DNA from: a virus
DNA length: 60,309 nucleotides
Direction: 5' to 3' (one strand)
IMG/VR virus record: IMGVR_UViG_3300035670_000225
Location: 1-60,309 of that record
Both the position numbers and the translations under genes were made by a program. The notes beneath the pieces were generated by a model. That model saw nothing but the letters and a program-made list of their open reading frames with translations. It had not been told where the DNA came from and did not search any database. Of the stretch, positions 25,356 to 33,300 are shown piece by piece. Position 1 is the stretch's first letter; each line of letters begins with the position of its first letter.

Positions 25356-26495
25356 GTGGTCCGGCCGGCAACTCAACAACTGCGAAGTGTGTTTGCGCCC
25401 GTTGCCGCGCTGTCTTTTAACGCCAAGCAGTACGACGAGTGTCGCGACTTTTTGTCGTCGCGAAGTTCGCAAACAGAGTCAATACCAATTGTTGACGAAG
25501 CCCAGTTGTCTATGGCGGCCGACGGCCGCATCGCAGAAAACGGGTATAGGTTTAATGCGATTGGTTTTGCCGCTGTCGCAAACGCATTGTCGTCAGGGTT
25601 GAATAGCGTGTTCAACGAACTCGCCGGCGAGACGAGGGGCAAATACAGCGTTAGCGTCGATAACGGCGATCTGGCGACTGCAACGAGCGTTTACAACGCT
25701 GTATTGCGCGCGCGGTTCGAGTTTTTGCGCGAACGTACGCTGCTGGTTAATCACCGGGAAAAAACAATCGAAGGTTTTCTTGGGCTTGAACACCGGCTGA
25801 TTGACAACGCTGTTTTTTTCAATATGGTAGCGGACGAAATTCAGGCCAAGCAGCCGGCCGCAGAGTTCTATCGCGCCGAAGTGCTGGGCCGAGAACTTCG
25901 CGTTTACTACATCGACACAAAGACAAAACGAAATGATATCTATGTAGACCCGCGGCACATTTTTGCTGGTGGCTGGTATTTTTCCAATCGGGAAGATAGT
26001 GGCTTTGCCATGCGGGCCGCGTTATGCGTCATGACCAAGTTCGGCCCGGCAATCGAGAATCGTCGAAGAAGCATGCATATCCGGCACACGGGCGCCGATC
26101 TCCTCGGCCGGGCGGCGATGATGGTTAGTAAGACCGTGGACCGCGAGATTGACATGGATGTGGTCGCAAAAAATATTAACCGACTGACGGCGACGTCGCT
26201 AAATTTTTCAGATTCCAAAGCCGTGCTCGACGCCGCGACAGAAAACTGGGTCGACTATTTAGGTCGGTTTAAAGTTACGCGCGATGATGCGCGTCAAATA
26301 TGTAAAAACGCCGCAATGGTGGGGGCGGACATAGACCCGCGAAATCCAATAGATGTCTATACCCGCGAAGTTATGAGCGCGCGGTCGCTGTATGACATGT
26401 TTTGTTCAATTTTGCGGTATTCGCGCAATCAATACCACACCACACGCGACGCGCTGCAAAGCGCGGCAATGCAATTATTGGTTCCTAACAGTTAG
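25356..26495 (+). CDS. Hypothetical protein, possibly DUF932-like
   Basis: A 379-residue protein with a GTG start at 25356 preceded by TAGGAGG. An N-terminal strand pair LSMAADGRIAENGYRFNAIGF followed by a helical AVANAL segment, then an FLGLEHRLIDNAVFFNMVADE segment (about residues 141-161) is reminiscent of the DUF932 phage/plasmid family, whose members carry a dGRIrA...Y..idN motif. The resemblance is partial. DUF932 proteins have no settled function. It may be a DNA-metabolism accessory protein. Confidence 0.6.
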   Translation: MVRPATQQLRSVFAPVAALSFNAKQYDECRDFLSSRSSQTESIPIVDEAQLSMAADGRIAENGYRFNAIGFAAVANALSSGLNSVFNELAGETRGKYSVSVDNGDLATATSVYNAVLRARFEFLRERTLLVNHREKTIEGFLGLEHRLIDNAVFFNMVADEIQAKQPAAEFYRAEVLGRELRVYYIDTKTKRNDIYVDPRHIFAGGWYFSNREDSGFAMRAALCVMTKFGPAIENRRRSMHIRHTGADLLGRAAMMVSKTVDREIDMDVVAKNINRLTATSLNFSDSKAVLDAATENWVDYLGRFKVTRDDARQICKNAAMVGADIDPRNPIDVYTREVMSARSLYDMFCSILRYSRNQYHTTRDALQSAAMQLLVPNS

Positions 26496-26513
26496 AAATT
26501 ACAGGAGGATGCT

Positions 26514-27431
26514 ATGGGTCGTAAATCTAATGCGATGTCAATTATGCAGGCTGACTTCGTACCCGCGGCCGGAGAAAACGAACTTTCGTCGCGGCTGAAC
26601 GAGCACACGTTGACCACAGAACTGCGCGATGTCGTATCAGAAATTGACCAGATTTTTGGCGACGTTCAGGTCGCGAGCCTGACGGCGTTTTGGCGGGTCG
26701 GGAAACTCATTACCGACGTCAAAAACAATCCAGAAACTTACTTAACCGACGAGCAGCGGGCAGCGCACATTGATGGCGCATCGTTGGTTATTTCTATTTT
26801 TGCTCCCGTGTACACGGCGGACCAGTTGCGGGGCGCTGTAAACTTTTATGAGCGCTACCCGGCAGAACAGGAAATCACTCGTCTGTTGTCGCTGCGCTGC
26901 CCGGATCGTCCCCGCTGGCGCATGACAGTGTCTCACGTGCAGTTGCTGTCGCAAATTTCTGACGAAGATCAGCGGGCCGTGTTAGAAGACAAGTGCGCCG
27001 AAGAGGCGTTGACTGCCCGAAACTTGTCTTTGGAATTACAAGAAATTCGCGGCAAGAAAAAGAATGGCGGGCGTACGCACCAATCGCCCAAGGGTTTGAA
27101 ACAGCAATTGCTTGATCTGTTAAACCATCAGCGGCGGTTTATCGCCCGGTCAGAAAAACTCTGGCTGGCGGAAGACGCCGACAATATTTATGACGACGTG
27201 GCCAATGCCGCGCCAGAAAAGTTAGACGAAATTATTGTGGGCCTGTTCGCGGAAATGCGGCAAAACTTTGACACTATGTCTGATATGGTCGCGGATCATG
27301 TTGCGATGTGCGCTAAGATTTACGACGAAGTTATTTCGCGTCTTGGTGACGAGGACAACGAAGACGATTCGACTTTTGACGACGAGCCAGAAAATACCGC
27401 ACCCCGCCGCAAGTCCGACATTACCCGATAG
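26514..27431 (+). CDS. Hypothetical protein, partly DUF1016-like
   Basis: A 305-residue protein with a strong RBS (ACAGGAGG). The segment FWRVGKLITDVKNN (about residues 62-75), and later SHVQLLSQISDEDQRAVLEDKC followed by ALTARNLSLELQEIRGKKK (about 163-181), recalls the N-terminal helical domain of DUF1016/YhcG-type proteins (GKxI, then W-SH--L--I-d---R, then -reL). The nuclease domain of that family is not seen. The C-terminus is acidic (EDNEDDSTFDDE). DUF1016-like domains are usually protein-interaction or DNA-binding modules. The call is tentative. Confidence 0.6.
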   Translation: MGRKSNAMSIMQADFVPAAGENELSSRLNEHTLTTELRDVVSEIDQIFGDVQVASLTAFWRVGKLITDVKNNPETYLTDEQRAAHIDGASLVISIFAPVYTADQLRGAVNFYERYPAEQEITRLLSLRCPDRPRWRMTVSHVQLLSQISDEDQRAVLEDKCAEEALTARNLSLELQEIRGKKKNGGRTHQSPKGLKQQLLDLLNHQRRFIARSEKLWLAEDADNIYDDVANAAPEKLDEIIVGLFAEMRQNFDTMSDMVADHVAMCAKIYDEVISRLGDEDNEDDSTFDDEPENTAPRRKSDITR

Positions 27432-27441
27432 TGAGGCGCAA

Positions 27442-27990
27442 ATGCTTTCGATTCGAAATGTGCCAATTGTTATTGAGCCCGGCGTGCCCGCTATTGAAGC
27501 CGAGTTTGCAGTAACGGGTCCGCCAAAGAAACGCCGGTCTTTTCCCGTGCAGTTGCTGCGCGTCGATTTAGACGGTGACGCGTTATCAAAGTTGCCATTT
27601 ATTCCGGCGACAAAACTGCCGCATGTTTTTTCGCTTACAAATGACCCCGAAGATTCTGCCACATTAGTCGTGTACGACAACGTGGGACGTATTTCTCGCG
27701 TTTACGTGCGAGACGAAAAAGGTAAGTCGTGGGAGCGCAGGGACGTAGCCGCGGAGCACGCCGGAAAAAGCGTGACCCAATTCTCGGTTCGGTTTTCGTT
27801 CGGCTCTGAAAAATCTCGTGACGAATTTATGTTCGCTATAGACAGGGTATTAGCGCAATTGCAGGCCGCTGAAACCCCCGCGCGCCGCGACGTAGAGTCA
27901 GTGTTTAAAATTCTTTCTCGCTCGCGCGTCGCGCCGGTAGTCATGCCCGTGGCTATCGCGAAGGCTGATTTAAAGCAGGTCAAGATATAG
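27442..27990 (+). CDS. Hypothetical protein
   Basis: A 182-residue protein; ATG 27442 follows GTGAGG at a suitable distance, while an upstream in-frame start at 27235 would lie deep inside the previous gene. Predominantly beta in the first 130 residues (TLVVYDNVGRISRVYVRDEKG) with a long C-terminal helix, which is a layout compatible with a PH-like or small OB-like fold. Not recognised. Confidence 0.65.
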   Translation: MLSIRNVPIVIEPGVPAIEAEFAVTGPPKKRRSFPVQLLRVDLDGDALSKLPFIPATKLPHVFSLTNDPEDSATLVVYDNVGRISRVYVRDEKGKSWERRDVAAEHAGKSVTQFSVRFSFGSEKSRDEFMFAIDRVLAQLQAAETPARRDVESVFKILSRSRVAPVVMPVAIAKADLKQVKI

Positions 27991-28021
27991 GTCGGCTCTT
28001 TTCTCACTGAACGGACTCATC

Positions 28022-28726
28022 ATGGCGGAAGGAATCGCTGATGTCTGTGTTTGCGTCTTGTTTTACGGCGCAGAAGACAAACATTTTAAACTTGCCCAAC
28101 GAGTTTTAAATGAACCTATGCGCCGGCTCGCCGAGCGAAATGTCGAATTTCGCTTCGGCTGCAACGCCGTAGGTGCAGCGACAACAAGTTATTTGCTGCA
28201 GCAAATTGCTACGCATTTTCATCGGGCTGTTTTGTTTCACAGCCCAGAAAATATCATGAAGTACCCCATGATGCGGCGTATGCTGCACGAGCCGCCCATT
28301 CGCGCCCCGATTACGATGTGGTTTGACCATGATTCTTATTTGAATTTAAACGCAGACGACAATATCGACGCGTGGCTTGGGCGCGTAATAAAAAACGTTA
28401 ATGGCTGTAACTTTATTGGCTCCGTCTATAAACAGGCGCTTTCTACTGCGCATCTTGATTGGCTGGCCAATCAACCGTGGTTTAACCCTGCTTATGACAA
28501 AAAGTATTTGTCGTATATTGTCGGCGGTTGGTGGACAATCAAAACTGATTTGCTTCGTAAATTTGACTGGCCGCCGCAAGATTTGCAGCAGAAGGGCGGC
28601 GACGCATTACTGGGCGCCATGTTTAAACATCAAGATTTACCGTTTTGTCACTTCCGTGACGGCGTGCGTGTCAATGTAAACGACGCCGGCGTCGAGTCGG
28701 CTGAGCCGAGGACAATCGACTTATGA
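28022..28726 (+). CDS. GT-A-fold glycosyltransferase
   Basis: A 234-residue protein with features of phage/bacterial GT2-like transferases: an N-terminal strand CVCVLFYGA, a metal-binding DxD-like MWFDHDSYL (Asp102-x-Asp104 region) and YIVGGWWTIKTDLLRKFDWP...GGDALLGAMF, the typical acceptor/ED region before the C-terminus. It transfers a sugar from an NDP donor. The acceptor is unknown: hypermodified DNA bases, virion fibres or host surface are options. It is shorter than typical GT2 enzymes, as is common in phages. It begins a four-gene coupled run (overlaps of 4, 8 and 4 nt). Confidence 0.65.
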   Translation: MAEGIADVCVCVLFYGAEDKHFKLAQRVLNEPMRRLAERNVEFRFGCNAVGAATTSYLLQQIATHFHRAVLFHSPENIMKYPMMRRMLHEPPIRAPITMWFDHDSYLNLNADDNIDAWLGRVIKNVNGCNFIGSVYKQALSTAHLDWLANQPWFNPAYDKKYLSYIVGGWWTIKTDLLRKFDWPPQDLQQKGGDALLGAMFKHQDLPFCHFRDGVRVNVNDAGVESAEPRTIDL

Positions 28727-29142
28727 ACGTCGTCACGTCACGCATCGACTTGAAAACAACGCGCGCAAACTGGCCTCGCGACATGGCTTTTGCGCCGGCT
28801 TTAGTCAAGGCAAAACAACCCGGCCAGCCCGAAGACTGGTACGCAATTGACGCGAAACTAGAACTAGATCAACCCCCGAGTTTTGCAGATACCCGCCACG
28901 ATCAGTATTTGCGCGTGCCGTTATTTGAATACGTTTTAAGCCCAGAAGCCGATCTTGCTTTTGCGCATGTTGTGCAACTTGTTTTAAGTTGTGCAGGGTA
29001 TATTGGTCGCCCCATAAAAACGCTGCACATAGTGACAGGAAACCCAGTTGACCTAATCTACGCTGACAGTATAAATACAGCATCAGGCCTACGGTATTGG
29101 TTTGGTATAGCCTTTTCTTTGGAGAGACAACAAAATGTCTGA
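28723..29142 (+). CDS. Hypothetical protein
   Basis: A 139-residue protein overlapping the glycosyltransferase by 4 nt and the next gene by 8 nt. The C-terminal half is hydrophobic/beta (LRYWFGIAFSLE). No family recognised. Confidence 0.65.
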   Translation: MNVVTSRIDLKTTRANWPRDMAFAPALVKAKQPGQPEDWYAIDAKLELDQPPSFADTRHDQYLRVPLFEYVLSPEADLAFAHVVQLVLSCAGYIGRPIKTLHIVTGNPVDLIYADSINTASGLRYWFGIAFSLERQQNV

Positions 29143-29803
29143 AAAACCCACAGTCATTGACGCCGCTTCGGTCCCCACAACCAGCCCTAGCGTCCAGAAC
29201 GTTCCGGTAAAAATCAATACAACACAGATGGAAAAAGTTATCAAAGAAATGGCCGCCAAGTCGATGACGGCCACGACGCTCCCCGGCGTGCAGACCGGGC
29301 AAGGCGCAGGAGCCGAACCCGTCGAGCGAATTAACCCCTCTGTTTTTATTCGAGACATGTCGGCGGACATGGAGCGTCTTTACCAGCGTTTTGAAACGCT
29401 TAAAGTCTTGGCCGCCGAAATCAACGGCCGCGCTACTAATGAGCCACTTCCTCCGCAGGTTATTTTTCGCGGCCTGACTTTAGATTTCGCTATTAGCAAG
29501 GACGATAAGGTTACGGAGCACAGCGTAAAGATGCAGGCGCTCTCCTGCATTGGCGACATCTCGAATCTGATGTCGAACGAGTTTGGCTACATTATCGCCG
29601 CGCTTCGAGAACTCTCGCAGCAAGTAGCCGACCTCGCCCAGAAAACTAATGAACGTTGCACGGCTGCGTTCAAGGACTGGGAGGCGTCGAACAAAGATAA
29701 GCAAATTGTCGGCGCTACGAAGACGGCAACTATCTCGGCCGTTACGACAGACGCGGCCCCACCTTCGTCTGCCCCCGAAAGCATTACTTTGCAGCAGCAA
29801 TGA
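29135..29803 (+). CDS. Hypothetical protein
   Basis: A 222-residue protein with a low-complexity Thr/Pro/Val N-terminus, a central PPQVIFRGLTLDFAISKDD segment and a helical region (about 130-180). Ser/Thr/Ala-rich at the end. Strong GGAGAG RBS. Not recognised; its composition would suit a structural or scaffold-type protein, which is inference. Confidence 0.65.
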   Translation: MSEKPTVIDAASVPTTSPSVQNVPVKINTTQMEKVIKEMAAKSMTATTLPGVQTGQGAGAEPVERINPSVFIRDMSADMERLYQRFETLKVLAAEINGRATNEPLPPQVIFRGLTLDFAISKDDKVTEHSVKMQALSCIGDISNLMSNEFGYIIAALRELSQQVADLAQKTNERCTAAFKDWEASNKDKQIVGATKTATISAVTTDAAPPSSAPESITLQQQ

Positions 29804-30642
29804 CGCTAAAGAAATTTAGTCGAAAACAAGTAATAACTCGCCGCGCTAGATTGGTCGCTGTCCTGACAAACTATGTCGGGCAGCACATCGTCGGCGAGGC
29901 GATCTACGCGATTACTGACGGCTTATGCGCGGCACTGCCTAATACGGTGTCGCGCAACGCCGTTTTTGAGACAATTCGTTTGCTCGCCGGCACGCAGTTA
30001 ACTCAAAAAGGCGCGGCTAAACTTGCGTGGCGTCTGGCGGGAAATATGGACGCGCTCATTGCGGGTAGTCCTGTTCCGCCGTGGACGCGGCAGATGCACG
30101 ATGAAATTGTTCCGGTGTGCGTAGAAAATGTCACGCCAATGCGCCGTAAAGATAAGAACGGCTTTTTGTTTCATTGCCGCGCCCTAGCCGGCACCCCATG
30201 CGCCGAAGTATTTACGCAATTTTTCTCAGCAAATAGTTGTCGCGCAATTTCAAGAGTTGTTGGGTTTTCTACAAACTCTTGGGGTCCGTACCAGTACGCT
30301 GGCATCGGCATGCATTTTGTAAATCTGTTGTTTTTTGCGCACATAGAGGCCGACAAATCACGCGACCGTCCGTTCTTTCGGCGCGTGAGCGTGACGAGTA
30401 GTATGCTGAAGGCGAACAAGGCGCTGCTCGAAGTACGTTGCCGAGTCGCGGCTTGCCCGCAAAATTTTCAACACTCTTGCGTGAACTGCCCCGTCGGCTA
30501 TAACGAGTGCGCATACGCTACGCACCCCAAAACATATTCCGAGTCACATTGCCGTGTTTGCAATAATTTGGCCTTTTTCGATCCGGACAACCCGGCGACA
30601 ATGTGCATAAACTGCTGTAAGGTTGGCCGCCATACGGTATAG
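29800..30642 (+). CDS. Cysteine-rich putative zinc protein
   Basis: A 280-residue protein. Residues 1-210 are mostly helical and basic. The last about-70 residues hold about a dozen cysteines in the layout CRVAACP...CVNCPVGYNEC...HCRVCNN...FFDP...CINC, enough for two or three zinc sites. Similar CP-VGY-C--TH tails occur in uncharacterised proteins of environmental phages. It could bind RNA, DNA or a ribosome-associated partner. Coupled by a 4-nt overlap to the preceding gene. Confidence 0.68.
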   Translation: MTLKKFSRKQVITRRARLVAVLTNYVGQHIVGEAIYAITDGLCAALPNTVSRNAVFETIRLLAGTQLTQKGAAKLAWRLAGNMDALIAGSPVPPWTRQMHDEIVPVCVENVTPMRRKDKNGFLFHCRALAGTPCAEVFTQFFSANSCRAISRVVGFSTNSWGPYQYAGIGMHFVNLLFFAHIEADKSRDRPFFRRVSVTSSMLKANKALLEVRCRVAACPQNFQHSCVNCPVGYNECAYATHPKTYSESHCRVCNNLAFFDPDNPATMCINCCKVGRHTV

Positions 30643-30666
30643 TTGCGATTGTTCACGGAGGAACAA

Positions 30667-31332
30667 ATGGGCAGTATTGGTTATCGAAACAAGGGCGACA
30701 CCGGCCCGATGTATAATCCCGAGCGGGATTATGCTTACATTACACCCACGCTTATGCGCGTGGCCATTGAGCGGCTCGAAACAAACGAAAGTCAAGAAGT
30801 CAAAGCGTGGCTTGAGCGACTTCAAATTACGTCTGATGAAATTAACGCTGCGGTGTCCGCGCTGGCCAACGCGCAGCGCGATTTTGTAAACGGCGCGGAC
30901 CCGGTCGCAAGTTTCGAGCAGGCGCTTTTCCGGCATAACTTTTACAATTGCCGTTTTGAAGTGCGCCAATTTTTGTTCGCCACGCTGGGCGAAGTATTTT
31001 GCGCGGCGTGGTTTGTCGCTGTGCGCGAAGTTTCTTTGGTGGGAGAAGAGTCGCCGGCGCACACAGATATGGCGCGGTTTTGCGCCGCGGTACGCGAGTT
31101 CGTAAATAAAACGAAAGGCGTCACACACGACGCGTCTTTCATGGCCGAACATTTACGAATGTATCAGGATGTTTTAAACACGCGCATCAAAAAATTGATG
31201 GCCGACGTGCTCGCACAAAACGACGCTATTTCGCGGCGTGATCGCGAGATACAAGATTTAAAAGCCCAATTAGCCGGCGCGCAGGCCTCGTGGTTTTCTA
31301 AGTTGGTTTCGATATTCAGAAAGAAATCGTAA
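30667..31332 (+). CDS. Hypothetical protein with C-terminal coiled coil
   Basis: A 221-residue protein starting at ATG 30667 after CACGGAGGAAC, a better start than an upstream in-frame TTG. An N-terminal Tyr/Asp-rich segment is followed by helical repeats. The end is a coiled coil (DAISRRDREIQDLKAQLAGA) with a basic tail FRKKS. Its last base is shared with the RuvC-like gene. Confidence 0.68.
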   Translation: MGSIGYRNKGDTGPMYNPERDYAYITPTLMRVAIERLETNESQEVKAWLERLQITSDEINAAVSALANAQRDFVNGADPVASFEQALFRHNFYNCRFEVRQFLFATLGEVFCAAWFVAVREVSLVGEESPAHTDMARFCAAVREFVNKTKGVTHDASFMAEHLRMYQDVLNTRIKKLMADVLAQNDAISRRDREIQDLKAQLAGAQASWFSKLVSIFRKKS

Positions 31333-31970
31333 TGCCCAAATACAGAATGTATAAAGACCCCGAGGCCTTTGCGCCGAAAGTGGGTCCGTGCCCGGCCGGG
31401 TCTACGAGATTCTTGGGTCTCGACCTAGGCAGTAATTGCGGCGTAGCGGTATACGACTACACTCCCGGCAAAAAGTTACTCCAAGAAAAGTTGCAATTGT
31501 TTCAGTGGGACCTATCGCCGCAGGGCTTAGAATCTGGTGCGGCACGTTTTGTTCGACTTCGCGCGTTTCTGAACGTTACAAAGCCTGAAGTCGTTGGTTA
31601 CGAGGACGTAAAATACTCGCCGCCAAAAGAGTTTTTTGTCAACAAAAAGTTCGGCATTCCGGCCGTGTTGTCTCGCGTAGCGACCGCGTCAGAAGTGCTC
31701 GGTGGCATGAAGGTTACCGTAGCGACGTGGGCAGAAGAGCATAACCTGATATCAAATGGTTACGCAATTTCAACGATTAAGAAGTACGCCACAGGAAATG
31801 GCAAGGCGAGCAAAGAAGAAATGATTATTGCCGCCAATAAATCGTTGGGCGCAGCATTTGATACGAGCAAATATAAATCGACAGGAATTGACAACGTTGT
31901 CGACGCGGCTTTTGTTTTGCTGCTTCTGATACAAAAAGTTCATGCCGGCATGCCTTTGCCCAAAAAGTGA
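31332..31970 (+). CDS. RuvC-like Holliday junction resolvase
   Basis: A 212-residue RNase H-fold protein: FLGLDLGSNCGVAVYD (first catalytic Asp31), VVGYEDVKY (Glu91), a basic KKYATGNGKASKEEM helix (about 150-164) and GIDNVVDAAFVL with Asp187/Asp191. This order and the G-GKASKEEM segment are typical of RuvC-family endonucleases, which cut four-way junctions symmetrically. Phage members resolve branched DNA before packaging. It lies away from the recombination module but in the same transcription direction. Confidence 0.82.
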   Translation: MPKYRMYKDPEAFAPKVGPCPAGSTRFLGLDLGSNCGVAVYDYTPGKKLLQEKLQLFQWDLSPQGLESGAARFVRLRAFLNVTKPEVVGYEDVKYSPPKEFFVNKKFGIPAVLSRVATASEVLGGMKVTVATWAEEHNLISNGYAISTIKKYATGNGKASKEEMIIAANKSLGAAFDTSKYKSTGIDNVVDAAFVLLLLIQKVHAGMPLPKK

Positions 31971-31973
31971 ATC

Positions 31974-32618
31974 ATGGCTCCTCCTGCGCCATTTACGCGT
32001 GTTGACGCGATTACGAACGCGGACGAGATCGCCGCGCGGTCGTGCTCTGAATCCCTGCGCGGTTTAAACCGTCAAATATCTTTATTTACTCCGGCGCTGC
32101 TTATTACTTCAGGCAGGTTCGATCGCGATCCGGTAATAGAGTTTGACGCGCGGTTTCCAGCAGAGTCCGCCGATCTTCGGCCGTTTTGCATCGACTTGAA
32201 GCCCACGACAGACGAATTGTTTTTTTCTGGGCTTGGCGTGCGGGCTATTCCGGGGCGACCGCGGCCAGTCAACTGGGATAAACGGCTGTACGGGATCGCG
32301 CAAACACGAGAAGAAGAATGTTTTGCGTTTTTGTCGGGCATCGCATTCTCCGACGCTAAGACCGGATATTTTGCGAGCACCTTTGCGTACGACCTGACAA
32401 TACCTGATCCGACATCGCGGTTTAACGAGATGCTGCCCGTAAAAGTGTTTGGTGTCATTTCAAACCAATTTATCGCAATGCTTGAGCGGCGAGTCACAGG
32501 CCCCGCAGTTGTTCGCCACGTTCCGGTTCCAAATGAAACTGCCGCATTAAACTTTTTGCAGCAAAACGGCATTTTAAGTTCGTTTAACGGAAACGACCCC
32601 CTTATCATATGTGAGTGA
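31974..32618 (+). CDS. Hypothetical protein
   Basis: A 214-residue mixed alpha/beta protein, not recognised. It contains FAYDLTIPDP (about residues 140-149), a phrase that recurs as FSYDLTMPYT in the gene at 33301, and both have a His-Pro-rich segment later followed by a ...NGI/HGI helix. The two may be distant paralogues. It starts 3 nt after the RuvC-like gene. Confidence 0.65.
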   Translation: MAPPAPFTRVDAITNADEIAARSCSESLRGLNRQISLFTPALLITSGRFDRDPVIEFDARFPAESADLRPFCIDLKPTTDELFFSGLGVRAIPGRPRPVNWDKRLYGIAQTREEECFAFLSGIAFSDAKTGYFASTFAYDLTIPDPTSRFNEMLPVKVFGVISNQFIAMLERRVTGPAVVRHVPVPNETAALNFLQQNGILSSFNGNDPLIICE

Positions 32619-32619
32619 C

Positions 32620-33033
32620 ATGTCTGATACGCCGCCGCCTGCTAACTTGTTTCACGCTGTCATACTTCAACATGACGGCGAGTTTTTAATGGAATCATTT
32701 GCGTCCGCAGAAGAACTAGCCGCAAAATTAAAAACGCTCATTAACCGCGACGTTTCTGTGGCTTGCTATCAAGGTGTGCGACTAAACATATCGAAACCAC
32801 CGTTGCGCCACCTGATGACGCCAGACGGCAATATTCCGTTGTTTGACGCCCCGCAAACAATTGAACCCGATGACACGGGTTATCTTGGTGTCGACCCTGC
32901 GCATTTAGAAGAGCCGCCTCAACTTGGCGGCCCGGCGCAAAAAGTCGGAGCGGTGCCGGACGAGTTTTTCTCGGACGACGATGGCGAAGCAATTAATATT
33001 TTTGACAGCGCGCTCCCCGATCCAGACAACTAA
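32620..33033 (+). CDS. Hypothetical acidic protein
   Basis: A 137-residue protein, start ATG 32620 (an in-frame GTG at 32611 is an alternative). The N-terminal 60 residues look like a compact alpha/beta unit. The second half is acidic and Pro-rich (FFSDDDGEAINIFD). Its stop codon forms the first bases of the repeated regulatory element at 33031. Confidence 0.6.
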   Translation: MSDTPPPANLFHAVILQHDGEFLMESFASAEELAAKLKTLINRDVSVACYQGVRLNISKPPLRHLMTPDGNIPLFDAPQTIEPDDTGYLGVDPAHLEEPPQLGGPAQKVGAVPDEFFSDDDGEAINIFDSALPDPDN

Positions 33034-33089
33034 ATTTTGAGCAAAAACGCGGCATATTTACAGCACCCCTGTTTTGTTTAGGGCGTGCT
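33031..33089 (+). promoter_or_regulatory. Repeated promoter-like element with leader hairpin (copy 1)
   Basis: From the TAA stop at 33031 a 41-nt block (TAAATTTT...CAAAAAC..GG-CATATT...AGCACCCC.G) matches the block at 59080 at 32 of 41 positions. It is followed by a stem AGCAC-CCCT (33062-33070) with AGGG-c-GTGCT (33080-33089, one bulged base) around a GTTTTGTTT loop, then the RBS GAGGG. The conserved CATATT about 9 nt before the hairpin foot suggests a -10 element and a transcript starting near the hairpin. No -35 at standard spacing is visible. Confidence 0.6.
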
Positions 33090-33105
33090 AGTAAACGAGG
33101 GCTTT

Positions 33106-33291
33106 ATGCGTGTTGTTTTATTTCGCGGCGCCGCGGTCAAGCGGCAGCGAAAAATCGGAGACGATAAGATTTTGCTTGTGTTCTATTCTCGCCCGCCGAT
33201 AGTGGTTACGCCGCAGGAGTGGGAATCAGAAAAGCAAAATATGTATTACGACGCCAGCGTCCGACGACGCGACATTGTCCGCAGCCTATAA
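33106..33291 (+). CDS. Hypothetical small protein
   Basis: A 61-residue basic protein, first gene after the promoter-like element. ATG 33106 follows GAGGG at good spacing; an in-frame GTG at 33085 lies in the hairpin and is less likely. It contains short strands (RVVLFRG, ILLVFYSRPP). No family recognised. Confidence 0.6.
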   Translation: MRVVLFRGAAVKRQRKIGDDKILLVFYSRPPIVVTPQEWESEKQNMYYDASVRRRDIVRSL

Positions 33292-33300
33292 AGGACTTTT

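Noticed and set aside
28022-28726. Glycosyltransferase as a T4-type DNA glucosyltransferase
   Set aside because: Fold motifs fit generic GT-A enzymes, and no hydroxymethyl-pyrimidine synthesis gene is present in the window to provide the acceptor.
33062-33089. Hairpin of the repeated element as an intrinsic terminator
   Set aside because: No U-run follows the stem in either copy, and an RBS comes next, so a leader role is more likely.
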